From: Hyaloscypha bicolor E
Lineage: Eukaryota > Ascomycota > Leotiomycetes > Helotiales > Hyaloscyphaceae
Length of the DNA stretch: 64,000 bases
Assembly: GCF_002865645.1 (NCBI RefSeq)
Contig: NW_020194664.1
Span: 182,104-246,103, forward strand
Reading direction: 5' to 3'
Shown in pieces: positions 50,419 through 61,329 of this stretch. The notes under the pieces are model-generated. The model was not told where the DNA came from. It ran no database searches and saw only the letters and a list, made by a program, of their open reading frames with translations. A program made the translations under genes and the position numbers. How positions within the stretch are numbered: the first letter of the stretch is position 1; every line of letters starts with the position of its first letter.

Positions 50419-52202
50419 TCAGACTTTGATCTCGCTTTGCTGTACATGCACCCCATGAAACCCCAACCCAACAACACCATTCACCTCCGCCCTCGCCATT
50501 TCTTTCATCGTCTTCGCGTCCAACACCAGCAGAAAACTTCTCTCCTTCCCCACCGCCTTTCCGTCAAGCACAACACTCATCAAGACTCCATCATCCTCCC
50601 CGTCTCCGGCGGGATTGGCAACGAAAATCGCCTCGCCAGGTGTGCATCCGCGGTCATCCCAGAACAGAGCTTCACCAGTCCTGGTATCCGTCTTACATAT
50701 CCCATCCAAAAAGCTCGAGTACCCTCTATTCACCACCCCATACACATACCGATGCTGCCTTGTAACAAACTTCGGATTGATAGTGGGTAGTTCTCCGACT
50801 TTCGACTTCTCCACTGTCAATTCCAACTTTGCTTTCCTGGCCTCCTTAGAAGAAGAATGGCTTGATCGTTTCAGCGGTTTCGCTGGGATGTTCTCAAGTC
50901 GATACCTCGCCAATCTCGGCGTCGATGTCTGCCCGAACTTAGCATCAAAGGAAACAGAATTCTTCCCCTCACTGGTCAAATTCTCATAATAAAACTTATG
51001 CAACACATCCAAATTCTCGAACTCGATTAATTCCGCCAAGATATCCATGTCTTCTTCATCATTCGTTTCCTGCCAAGCATTGATGGAGTGGAAGGAAAAC
51101 GCAGCTGGGGATTCGAATTCCGCGATCAGGCCGTGGCCATGGCGACGGTCGATAACGTACCAGTGTGTGAGGTTGGATGGGGAGAACGGGGAGATAGCTT
51201 CGAGGATATTCTGCTCGATGGGGATCTTGAGGCCGTTTTTTTCGTACCGTGAGGACCATATTGCCAAAGTGACATAATCCTCACTTAAGAAAAAGGAATG
51301 AATGTATGCTGCCTTGGACGGGAAGGTGGCAAGGATCTCAGTTTCGCCAGTGGAAGCCGAGGTGCGAAAAATTCGGTATGTTGCATGGAGACCGAGCTCG
51401 AGGTTGTAGTTGAAGACGTCTCCCGTCAAGGGGTCGGTTTGTGAATGAGCGCCTGAAAGGGGACCTTTGAGACGGGAATGCAGTGATTTTTGGGAGGAGG
51501 TGGCAAGGGGTTCGAGGGTTTGGGGATCGAGTTGTTTGAAACGGGCGCTGTCGGTGCCTGTCCAGAGATTTTTGATGCCTATATTTGGCGAATGGCCGAT
51601 TTCTCTTTTTGAAGGTGGAAGAGAAGGGAGGCCGGGCATGTCTGGTCTGAGTGTCACGGCCACGTTGACCAAGCTCGGATCATTACTCTCTTTACTTGGT
51701 GCTGGGCGGAAGATACTCAACACCTATTGCCTGGTTAACGTTTCACCCTGAGTGTGCGAGCAGATGAACGCAGCTCTTACCTTCCCAAAAATACCAACAC
51801 AAGGATCCCGTCTTTGCCCAAAGGTAATCCCACCAACGCTCCCCGCCTTCCTCGCCCTGTCAATCAAAGCGTCGTTCGCTTTCCTAGAATTATAAACCAC
51901 TCTCGTAGTTCCATCTTCCTCCGCGATTATCTCGAATCGATACGTCTGACCGAAGCCATCGAACCAGTGGGAACACGAGAACTTGCCAACTTTGTAGCTT
52001 GAGGGCCCTGTGCGGTACAGGACTCCTGCCGCGTAAGCGGGGATGGAGCCAGTGATTGGGAGGGAGGTGGGGTCATGTTGTTCGTGAAGGGTTTGGAACT
52101 GTCAAAATTAGTTGAGAGGTGACGGTTGGGAGAAGGGAGGTTTACTCCGGCCTCGTTGGGCCAGTCAAGGATTGGTGGTCTGGATTCTGCTTGGGAAGCC
52201 AT
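50419..52202 (-). CDS. Carotenoid cleavage oxygenase (RPE65/CCD family)
   Basis: CDS complement(join 50419..51723, 51781..52098, 52146..52202); 559 aa. The first exon encodes MASQAESRPPILDWPNEAG. The second continues FQTLHEQHDPTSLPITGSIP and VLYRTGPSSY, the conserved family start. The four iron-binding histidines are visible: H218 (SGAHSQTDP), H267 (AYIHSFFL), H337 (FSFHSINAW) and H548 (GLGFHG). A low-complexity insert (SSHSSSKEARK) interrupts the C-terminal part. The family cleaves carotenoids, apocarotenoids or stilbenes with molecular oxygen. Fungal members include torulene- and apocarotenal-cleaving enzymes and resveratrol oxygenases. No carotenoid synthesis gene lies in the window, so the substrate is open. 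Cytosolic: no signal peptide. Confidence 0.92.
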
Positions 52203-52975
52203 AAGGTCCCCTTTCTCTATGAGTTTGAAGGTGTGTTGATTTTTGAGAGCTGGAAGAGTTGGCACCGGGAGTTAGATTTCAATGTCAGCTCAGAACCAAA
52301 TGAGTATCATGCAGCAAACACCTTCAACCGATGGCTGATAATACTCTGTGGGTTAGAGATGTGAATTGAACTTTATATTTCGGTTCTCATGTTGATGGCT
52401 ACGTGCATCTCACTTGGAATGAAGACGCTGGTGAAGTTTTGGAGGTGAGAAGCGAGTGCGAGTCTGACAGTCCACTCCGGCCCCAGTTCCTCCGACCTTC
52501 GAAGACCATTCCAAAGAAGGGACAAGAAACAACTTCAAGGGCTGGATTTCGTACCAACTAGTGAAATATACGGCCGTAAGGTTTGTCTACCGCAGAAGCT
52601 CGGGAATTGCCTGTGGCCAGGAAGGAACACGCCCCCGTTATCTGCACGCAACGTCATAAAATTGTGAACCGGCGTGTATAATAGTCGGAGTCTGGAACAA
52701 CTCGAGACAGCAAAGGTGGGATAGTAATACGGATCGCAGAAAGTCCATACTTGTACGGCCGTAAAATGAACCTCAATGGTGTCACGTGCTCTAGGGAACT
52801 GGTCCGCTTGGAAGAACACCTAGGGCCTCGTTAAAGGTTAGAAAGTCGGGTCCAGACCCCTCTGTAACTGCGGCCGTATAGATGTGGAATCTCACTTCTG
52901 TGCGTAGCCATTCTCGGTGCCCACCGAGCTCAGCAAGAGAGTTCAATGTCTTCATATTTTAAACATATACCCACA
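52203..52975. other. Intergenic spacer
   Basis: About 770 bp between the carotenoid oxygenase start and the Gpi16 stop. Two near-identical GTACGGCCGTAAAATG / ATACGGCCGTAAGGTT motifs occur at about 52568 and 52752, and a shorter GCGGCCGTATAG near 52870. No coding sequence is seen. Confidence 0.5.
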
Positions 52976-54773
52976 TCACTCTTTTTTCTCCATCTTCACC
53001 CTTTTCCTAAACCTCTTCAACTTCCCCTTAATCAGCGCCGCGACTTTTAACCTCACAGACCTGACATCCCACTGATCCGCCTCATCAACAGCCACGAACC
53101 TCCTCACCAACAAATTGAAGATGAAGCCAAAGCTGAGAGCCATCACCGTACTCGTGAGGATGATAACATTATACGGCATGCTGAAATCCGGGGTAGGGAG
53201 AGGAAGTAGAAGGGAAGTGGTGCGTATCGAGACATTGCCGATTGTGATGACTGCTGGCGCGACGTCAAAGCCGCGGTTGGCATCTGGTGGGTATTCGGTG
53301 TAGCGTAGGATTGCTTTCTCGAAGTCGTAGGTGAGGACGACAGTTGAGTTCGCCGGGATGAGAATCCGGATTTCAAGTTGGGTTCCGCGTTTACGGTCGA
53401 GCGCGGGACGGTAGTACATTTCTTGAATGACATCTTGGTGGGTGTCTAGCCCGTTGATCTTGGCATTTAGGGTGTGGAGGTAGAGCTTCATGAACCAGGG
53501 TAAGGATTCCATGTAGATGAAGTCGACTGCTTCGGTAAGAGAGGGGTTGGTAAGTATGGCCTGGACACCGCCTCGTTCTTGACCGTAGCCAATGAATGAT
53601 CGCTCGGCGTACAACAAAGGTTGCTCGAGAGGTGCTTTTTCTGAGATCTCTTGCTGTGGAAGAACCAACTCAAAGTCCTTCTCGGAATCCAGATGGTAGC
53701 ACCTCATAAACCCACTCGAATCCTTGTGCTCGTGTGATCCTTCCGAGGAAAACACTTGGCGTGCATGTGGGACACTGATGCACACTGGATCGATTCCATC
53801 AGTTGCCAAGGGGCAAGCTCCCTTCAATGGATGCCCAAATATCTGTGAAAGAGTCCATTCTTCTTCCCGAGCCGCCGTGTCCAAAGGGTAGCAAGTATCT
53901 TCAGTGTGATATGGCTTTGATGTATCGCATTTAAGCTCCTCGTTCGGCACAGGCCGAGGGATGGGATTGTCTCTGGGTCGCTTCGACCTCTGAATATCCA
54001 GAACCATATCGATTGTCTGCGTGATCTGCAGCTGGCAATCGTTCGATGCAAGAGGACAGATTGGTCTGACATCAATTGACATGCTCTGCCAACTTGCATC
54101 AAATAGCTTGTGTCCATCCAACAAGCTCGATATCCCGGCTTTCCCCTTACAAGGCAACAGCTTCAGGAAAGGGGTCAAGTTCTCTGTACACACCACTTCT
54201 CTCGGCAACGTCCCATGAAGAAGATGTAGGCTCTCGAAGGTGGAGTTCTTGTGGTCACCCGAGGGCTGGAATGACATAATAGGCCTTGTAGTTCGTGTCG
54301 AATCGATGAAATTCAGAGAGGCGCAAAAGAGGCCAGAGAGTGCATTCGTCAAGGTAAGCCATCTTCCATCAGCCCTACAATAGTTAGCTAATCACCAGCA
54401 AAAGTAATTGGAGAACGTACACCTCGTCAGTCTCAGCTTCGACCCAAGCCCATAATTCCACGCCCGTTCCTCCCTCCCGAGCACCTCCCCAAGGTCTCGC
54501 GCCCCAGCTCTCAGCATCCCACCTCCCTAGACTAAACCTCAGATGCAATTCCCTCGTATTTGCATGCTGCAGAATCTGCCCCAATGACCTCGGAAAATAT
54601 CTAAAGTTTTGCTGCTCAAAAGACGCCAGCGTTGTATTAGACTGGAAGTTAAAGGAAGCAAGAAGAAGTGATGGATGGAGAGGTTTGAGGAGGAGCTGCT
54701 CGTGGTAATCGGAGGAAGCGAGGGTAAAGGAGAGGCAGCTGAGGCACAGCAGTAAGGAGTGGAATTGACGCAT
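52976..54773 (-). CDS. GPI16: GPI transamidase subunit Gpi16 (PIG-T)
   Basis: CDS complement(join 52976..54374, 54421..54773); 583 aa. A signal peptide (MRQFHSLLLCLSCLSFTLA) starts the protein, followed by the family's DYHEQLLLKPL and NFRYFPRSLGQIL. The junction after AETDEV continues ADGRWLTLTNALSGLFCASLNF. The intron donor is GTACGT with a GCTAAC branch. Conserved Cys residues, HGTLPREVVCTENLTP and the late PYNVIILTSTVMALSFGFIF membrane span with a basic cytosolic tail fit Gpi16. The protein acts in the ER lumen as part of the complex that attaches GPI anchors to proteins, disulfide-linked to Gpi8 in yeast. It shares a 203-bp divergent promoter with the Luc7 gene. Essential housekeeping role by family. 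Confidence 0.93.
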
Positions 54774-54976
54774 GGCTGCCAGCGCCGAGGGGTGTTATAA
54801 GCAGCTCATTTGAAATGTGTTTGTTGTGGTGTTCAAAAGGGGACAGGTTGAAGCTTGAAGCTCGAATTTTAGCGCGGCTTTGAAAGGCGCGGCTGCGAAC
54901 AAACTTCTCAGCCGCGTCTGGTCTTCAACCTCGCATCAACAACCTCATCGCAACATCGCAAGAAGCTGCACCCAAG
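54774..54976. promoter_or_regulatory. Compact bidirectional promoter, Gpi16 / Luc7
   Basis: Only 203 bp separate the two start codons, so both housekeeping genes must share promoter sequence. Repeated AAGCTTGAAGCTCG and GGCGCGGCT phrases lie in it. No TATA box stands out. Confidence 0.5.
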
Positions 54977-55885
54977 ATGGCGGCGGAACAGAGGAAGCTT
55001 CTAGGTAGGAATACATCTTTGTATATGCCCTGTGCAAGCTAACATCCCCCAGAACAGCTCATGGGCGCCGGTGCCTCCTCCCGCGCCGCCCAACTCTCCA
55101 TTACCGACCCCAAAGTCTGCCGTTCATTCCTCGCCGGCACCTGCCCACATGACCTCTTTACAAACACCAAGCAAGATCTCGGTCCCTGCCCAAAAGTCCA
55201 CAGTGAACCCCTGAAAACCGAGTACGAGGCCGCAGATGCAGCACAGAAACAGAAATGGGGATTCGAATACGACTACATGCGCGACCTGCAAAAGTACATC
55301 GACGAATGCAATCGCCGCATTGATGTTGCCCAGAGGAGATTAGAGAAGACGCCAGATGAAATTCGGCAGACGAATGCGCTGCTCAAGCAAATTGGGGATT
55401 TGGGTAAGAGTATCGAGACGGGACTGATGGAGATCCAGGTTTTAGGGGAGGAGAGCCAGGTTTCGCGGGCGTACGAGGAGTTCTTTCGGATTCGGCAGGC
55501 GATGCAGACGAAGGGGGATAAGGAGAGGGAGTTGAAGGCGCTGAGTGATACGTCTGGTCCGTCTGGTCATCAGAAGTTGCAGGTTTGCGATGTTTGTGGT
55601 GCTTATTTGAGTCGCCTGGATAACGATCGACGGCTGGCGGATCACTTTTATGGGAAGATGCATTTGGGGTATGCTCAGATGCGGAAGACATTTGAGGCGT
55701 TCCCGAAGGAGTTGAGAAATAGAAGAGGACCCATGCCGAGCGAAGAGAGTGGAGAGGCGAGAGGTGGCTTCGATGGCGGGTATGGGGATGGAGGATATGG
55801 TGGGAGAGGATACGGAGGTAGAGGGGGAGGCAGAGGTGGCGGATTTAGAGGTGGTCGTGGAGGAGGATTCAGGGGACGATGGTAA
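54977..55885 (+). CDS. LUC7: U1 snRNP component Luc7
   Basis: CDS join 54977..55004, 55053..55885; 286 aa. The first coding exon is 28 nt (MAAEQRKLL) and the intron ends CCCCCAG, giving EQLMGAGASS. The first zinc finger is CCCH-like (C32 in KVCRSFLAGTCPHD, then LGPCPKVH). A helical coiled region follows (RIDVAQRRLEKTPDEIR). The second finger is CDVCGAYLS ... HFYGKMHLGY. The tail is Gly/Arg/Tyr-rich (GGYGGRGYGGRGGG). Luc7 stabilises 5' splice-site choice by U1 snRNP in the nucleus. The RGG-like tail replaces the Arg/Ser tail seen in animal relatives. Identification is secure from both fingers and the start. Confidence 0.95.
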
Positions 55886-56191
55886 TGGATTCTATGACAA
55901 CCTTGCATACCTTCTGGCGTTCAGGGCGGGATCATGGAATACTTGTATTATAAATGCCATCAAAATGAAACGAATTCAAGGCTTTTCACGAGGCCAAGCA
56001 AGAAATTGTGATGTCAATGTCGACAGGGTGGGAAATCTCAAGATCAGTATTTATTCAGAAACCCAACTCGAAATTATTATTGAGCTTTTTTGAAGACAAA
56101 ACAACGCAGCCAATGCATTTACTCAAGTCCGTAGACGAGTCTATCATCCCAACCCAACGCCATTCCTTGCCTGTACCCCCAATGCATGCGT

Positions 56192-57403
56192 TCAACTTTC
56201 CATTTTCTTCTCCTCGATTGGTGTAGCCATTTCCTCCGCCCAATCACCTGCAGGTTTATCCGGCGGCTTCACTTGCTCCTGCTCCGCTGCGGTAGTCGCA
56301 GCCTCAGTAGAAGATTCCGTTGCCTTGGCAGATGTAAAAACTTTAGCAGGAGTCTCGGTATAAGTGTCGCTTGCCTTGACAAGTGTAGGAGGCTTCGCAG
56401 GAGTCGGGAGTGAAGGGAAGTCCTCTGTGGTCGGGACAGTATTCGGTGTCTTGCCACCACGCCCACCTCTGCCGCCTCGTCCACGGCCTCGAATCTCGAA
56501 TGTGCCTCTGCCTCTGCTAGATTGTGTCTCCGTAGCTGGTGCCTCTTCATCGCCGTCTGTAGCATATCGACTGCCAGCCAATCCACCACCTCTGCCTCGA
56601 ACAACGCCTCCGTGGCCACCTCGTACATACTCGGAACTCCGCCCCTTCCTATCCACAATATCGCTCTCCACTTTCTCACTGTCCCATTCCCGTCCTCCCT
56701 GAGCCTTCATCTTCCGCTCGCGATTCTTCGCCCTCTCCATCTCCATAACTCGTTCGTTTCTCTTCTCTACAACAGCTCTCTCTCTTCTCTCCTTCGCCAA
56801 CTCCTTTTCTCGGTGTTGGAAGGCTGCTTGGTCTGCTTCGGAGAGACGATGTCGCTCGGCTTTTTGCGCGTTGAGGACGGCCATCTTCTCGAGCTTGAGG
56901 GTGAGTTCTTCTTCGGTTAGTTTCTTGTGTGCTGGGCCGCCTGTTGCTGAGCGGTCGCCTCTCACGGCTGGGGTTCGTGTGTTTGTAGGTTGAGGTAGAG
57001 ATGGAGGTTCGGTGGTATTGGGAGTGGCATTTTGCGGCGCGGGGGCGGCGTTTGCGGTAGGTTGGATAGCGGGGTCAGAGGTAGAAGCCGATGTAGGCTG
57101 TGTGGATTCTGGAGCCGGGGCTTCAGAAGTAGTCGGCTCGGCCTTGGGCGCGTATCTCGAGGCATTCAAGCCGTTGTTTGCTGCTCCTCCTCCTCCACGC
57201 CCTCCTCTTTGTCGCCGCTCTTGTCCTTCTTTGCGTCCGTTCCTGTGCACGGGGTTTGTGCCGTTGCTTGGGACGTTTGCTGGCTTTTCCTCAATGACAG
57301 GAGCGGCTGGTGTCTCGTCAACTGTGAAGGTTGGGACAGATACTGGCTCGAACTCATCGGCAAAGAGGTCATCGTCCTCTCTTGACTGTGCAAATTCGTC
57401 CAT
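56192..57403 (-). CDS. RGG-rich, probably RNA-associated disordered protein
   Basis: A 403-aa frame starts MDEFAQSREDDDLFADEFEPV, an acidic N-terminal motif found at the start of a fungal hypothetical family. It has an RGGRGGGG patch near residue 70, a Pro/Thr/Ala-rich linker and a long charged helix (about 160-245; TEEELTLKLEKMAVLNAQKA, then REKELAKERRERAVV). Several RGG boxes follow (VVRGRGGG, RGRGRGGRGGRGG), then an acidic tail ending EEMATPIEEKKMES. RGG boxes and charged helices suggest RNA or ribosome association, but no defined domain is seen. The start at 57403 is overlapped by an out-of-frame upstream ORF (57166-57645). An alternative is that a 5' exon of that frame is spliced on, though no good donor was found. 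Confidence 0.7.
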   Translation of the reverse strand: MDEFAQSREDDDLFADEFEPVSVPTFTVDETPAAPVIEEKPANVPSNGTNPVHRNGRKEGQERRQRGGRGGGGAANNGLNASRYAPKAEPTTSEAPAPESTQPTSASTSDPAIQPTANAAPAPQNATPNTTEPPSLPQPTNTRTPAVRGDRSATGGPAHKKLTEEELTLKLEKMAVLNAQKAERHRLSEADQAAFQHREKELAKERRERAVVEKRNERVMEMERAKNRERKMKAQGGREWDSEKVESDIVDRKGRSSEYVRGGHGGVVRGRGGGLAGSRYATDGDEEAPATETQSSRGRGTFEIRGRGRGGRGGRGGKTPNTVPTTEDFPSLPTPAKPPTLVKASDTYTETPAKVFTSAKATESSTEAATTAAEQEQVKPPDKPAGDWAEEMATPIEEKKMES

Positions 57404-57645
57404 TGCTTCTCCTTCTTGTCCGAGGCTGCAAGCTCTGCGATTGAGACGGAAACGTGACGGGGCCTGGAGGTTGGGAGGGAAGCTGGGACGAGATCTAGAT
57501 CACGCTCTAGGAATCGTCCGAGGATGAGACGGTCGGAGGGGGGACTGCCTGGGGAGATGGGAGGAAATTCGGTGGTGATGTCTTTTTCAGACGGCTTTCG
57601 TCCTGGGATGTCAATTGGCCCGCTGGCTTGAGGACGCGATTCCAT
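57166..57645 (-). other. Upstream ORF overlapping the RGG protein start
   Basis: This 159-codon frame begins with ATG in AAGATGGAATCG context at 57645. It encodes a non-repetitive, plausible peptide (ITTEFPPISPGSPPSDRLIL, RFLERDLDLVPASLPTSRPR) before overlapping the main start in another frame. It could be a regulatory uORF, the N-terminus of a longer spliced protein, or chance. Confidence 0.35.
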
Positions 57646-58155
57646 CTTGGGTTCAGGCCGGGCGGTGTGAAGTGGCAGAAAGAACCTTGGCTAGTGCAGG
57701 ATTTTTGGTGGGAAGGCCCTGAACACCAGCCTAGCCAGCGCTCAGGCTTTGATTTCTAGGGCCCATCCATTACATGCTCGCCTGTAATTCACCAAAATTT
57801 AGGGAGTAAATCAGAATCAGTGAACAGCAGCGTACTGGCAATTGTCCACTGCCACATTCATCGAGAATCCCAAAGTTATATTAGACTATTCACATTATTT
57901 TCCTTTATCATCGTCCCTAAGAAGGTGAAAACCTCGGCCTGAAGGGATGTTTTTAGTCTGATGTATCAGTATGAGTTGGGTTTGAATCCGGCTCTGGCAA
58001 GCTGACAAGGAATACAGTTCTGCAATATCATGAGGAGCAGCTCTGACTAGAGAATTCGGCTTCTTATTTACTTGGCGCAATTTTGATATGTATCAAAAGT
58101 CCCGATCATAATGGCCTTGAAACACGTTCCTCTCTGTCCTCGCATATTTTCTCAT
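57646..58155. other. Intergenic spacer
   Basis: About 510 bp with no supported gene. It contains the promoter of the RGG gene and the 3' flank of the sedolisin gene. Confidence 0.6.
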
Positions 58156-59921
58156 CTAACTATCAATCCCAGTGCTCATTTTCCGCAATTTCTTGAAGTC
58201 TGGAGTTCCTAAGCCAGTCACTGGATCCCATCCAACTGTAGCAGCGAACCCTGAACCCGGAATTTGACCCTCACAGCCCAGTCCCTTCCCGTTCACAATA
58301 TCGTTGAATGCCTGCGCATCCGCTGCTTTGCTATACAACCACGGGTTCAAGAGGCCAAACGGCAGAAGGCCATTCGAAATCCGATCACTGTTCAATAACG
58401 CAACGACAGCCGCGAATACTGGGCATGAAGCGCTGGTTCCGGACACGGGGACGTCATTGCCAGTCTGGATGGTGTGGAATGCCACCCCCTGGGCAGAAAC
58501 ATCAGGGTACGCTCGGCCAGATGCATTGAAGTACTTGGTATAGGCGGGGTCTGCGTGTTTGGTCAGGTAGGTATTGACTGCTGCGTCCTGGTACGCTGGT
58601 CTCGCGAAGTAATTTGAGAAGCCGCCGCCGGAGAAATTGACTGCTACCTCGGGGGCGACTTGGTATGTTGCTCCGACGGCTGTAACGAAGGGGCAGCCTC
58701 CTGGGAACATAGGGTTGTAGAGGAGTTTGTTGGGGTCGACTATGTTGCATTTGCTTTCGATGCCGTCGTCGCCGGAGGCAGCGAGGACTGTGGTCCCACG
58801 GGCTGCGATTTGCGCAAAGAGGTCGCAGACTGTGTTGGCGTAGTTCTTGGGAACGGTCCACTCCGCATCGCCGTAGGAGATAGAAATTGTTTGAGGGATA
58901 TTGTCGAGTTTGAGGAGGTAGGTGAGGAACTCAAGGCACGGCTCGTTGTCGACTTCATTTTTTATATTCTCCGGGGGTCGTCCGCCTGTTGAGATGTAGA
59001 CGGTTGGCGTAGGATAGGCTAACGAGAAACCGTATTGAATATCGAGGTTTGCTTCGTCGATGCTTCGTCGGTCTTTGACTTGCAGATTGGTGCCGTTGTT
59101 GATCAGCATTGTTGAGAAGTCAGAGCCGTTGGCGTTTGGTGAGTAGACCCCCAGAAATTGGGCCAGATCATCGTGTTGGGCATATTGTTCAATAAACCCG
59201 GCCAGAGCGAGCTGGTTCCCATTTCGGGCTGATGCCCTGAAGTGCTTGAACTTGTACAGGGCTTTGAGGCAATCGGGGGTGATGCTGCTATTGCAGGCGA
59301 CAACGTCGAGTCCGTCGTGAACGTCACCGGACGAAGATTTGACTGCAGCTGGAACCGGGTAATTCTGAACGATTGTCGATCTCATTGCAGAAGGCGTGGA
59401 GAATTTGATGGTGGGAGCAGCTATGTCGATGTGAGCGTGCAGAGCATTGGGAAGACTGTAGGCCAAGGTGCGAGCAGTGAGCTTTCCAGTTGCTTTGTTC
59501 TCAAACAATTGGTATTCGGCCTGGAGAAGCTCTGCAGCATCTCCAATGGTTCCATCGATGATGACCCAATCATCCTCGATTGTCGCCTTCTCAGACACAC
59601 CCTTTTCCTCCAGCCATTCCGCAACCATGTCATAAGACTGCGGTGAAGGCGCAAGCATGTCTCCGAGTTCCACGCGGCTAAGATGCCGACCATAATCTGG
59701 ATGATCGGGGGTACTGACATCGAAAGCTTCTGATGGAAGGACCCCAGGTTTCGATTCTTGAGGTGGATCCGAAGCTTAAAGCTCTGGTCGCCATCAACTT
59801 GGCCACCAGCCTTGAGGGCCCATGGTTCAGGTGCTCCGGACAGTCGTTCGAACACTCGGTAGCTGCCGAGAGGTCCAGCCACTGCCGTCCCAACCAGCAA
59901 CGAGAGGAAAGAAAGCTTCAT
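58156..59921 (-). pseudogene. Secreted sedolisin (S53 tripeptidyl-peptidase-like) with a prodomain frameshift
   Basis: The start at 59921 gives a signal peptide (MKLSFLSLLVGTAVAG) and the S53 prodomain start (YRVFERLSGAPEPWALKAG). At 59723-59725 the frame must shift by one base to continue with DVSTPDHPDYGRHLSRVELG, the conserved prodomain sequence. As written, the start frame leads out of phase. No intron of viable size explains this. Downstream the catalytic domain is intact: DEANLDIQY (Glu/Asp pair), AASGDDG (oxyanion Asp) and SGTSASCP (nucleophile Ser), with the calcium-site region GWDPVTGLGTPDF near the end. The full protein would be about 588 aa and secreted, cleaving tripeptides at acid pH. 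It is either a young pseudogene or a sequencing error in a short T-run (coding strand). Confidence 0.85.
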
Positions 59922-61329
59922 GATGAACGAGTGGGAATGGGACCGAGTGTCCCGTGTGACAGCAGTGACAGCAGTGACAGCAGTGACTCGTGGGATTTTT
60001 CAACAAGACATAGGAGGTGGGAAATGGGGCACGTTTTATAGAGTGCGAACTTTCGCAAAGCATCTGTATCCTCCGTATCCGTACCTATACGGCGGGAGAT
60101 GGCCAGATGCCGTACTCCAGAAAAGTTGATAGGCAGAGCAATCTGTGATCTTACCTGGATCTTGCCTGGCGTGGCAGATGATGCGGAGCACTTAGCCAGG
60201 GACAAGTTGCACACCTTCCACTTCCAAGCTAATTGGGGAACCTTAACCGCCCCGTGCCTGGCGGATCGACAGGCTGGCTAAATCGCGATAAATGGCGGTA
60301 AATGAAGACGGCCATCGCCATCTCGAAAGGCCAGGACAGGTGCTGCACAGCCACAGCACAGGATTGCGAAGATGCAGGCTCGGCAGTGTTGGGTGCTCGG
60401 CGTGGGATGCCGAGTCGGCCAGGGATGCGGTGGCTTGAAGGACCACGAAGATTGTGATGAGGTTGGAAGAGGGAAGGGCGTGTCGCGGTGAAGAAACCAT
60501 AAAGATCAAGCGAGAGTACCGGTTGGTAAGCAAGTGGAAGCGGGAAAGCATCACGTGAGAGTGGAAGCGGAGCAAAGACAAAGAAAGGCGTCGGCAGTTT
60601 TAAGAGAGAATTGCAGAACGGTCGGCTTATGCATAAGTTTGCAAATTGAGGTCTCTTGGTCGAGAAACCTCATGCGCAACTTCACTTCGCTTGTGAGGTT
60701 GTCGGCAGTGGCCGCCGGCGACCCTGCAGCCCCTGGAATCCAGCTCGCTAACGAGTAAGTGAAGTGTTCATATAGGGGCAAGCTTCACGACAATTTCGGA
60801 TTTCAAATTGATTAACGTTGCTAGTAGCATGAGCAAGCGGGGGTCTTATAACTAGGATGCATCAAAGAGACTCGTTTCCTTAATCAAGCATATCTCAGAA
60901 GCGGCTAGATGTTCGTATGGAGGGTCTGTCCAGTCGAGTTTGAAAATGGGGAACTTAAAGTATTTGGTAATAGGATTGAAGATCAGGCCGTGGCTATGTA
61001 CGGCGTACCAGAGATGCCACGCTGCAGTCGCGAGGTGGTCATACATCTTTGGAGGACGCTGGGATTACGAGACTGCCGGCTAGCTGGAAAAGTGGGAGTG
61101 CCCGCCCTCCCCGATAGGGTTCGGTCTAGGGGGAAACGATGCGCGGCACGTTAGGATGACACTGAACCGGAAGTCTTTGATCTTGAAGAAGCTTGTTAGT
61201 TTGCTATTTCTATGGCGTGCAGTGGGTTAAGCAGCAGTGCGATCTTTCAATTTCCCTTGGACTGTGAGAATAACGGTCTCAGTGGTCAGGATTACTGAGA
61301 ACAACATACGATTTTCACGTATTGACAGG
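59922..61329. other. Intergenic spacer with no confident gene
   Basis: A GACAGCAGT-type triple repeat lies at 59958-59986 in the sedolisin 5' region. A minus-strand frame at 60852-61046 (YDHLATAAWHLWYAVHSHGL) has protein-like composition but no start, domain or partner exon. It may be a gene fragment. Confidence 0.45.

Noticed and set aside
60852..61154. Short frames on both strands with protein-like words
   Set aside because: No start or splice context and no recognisable family. Noted only as a possible fragment in the spacer entry.
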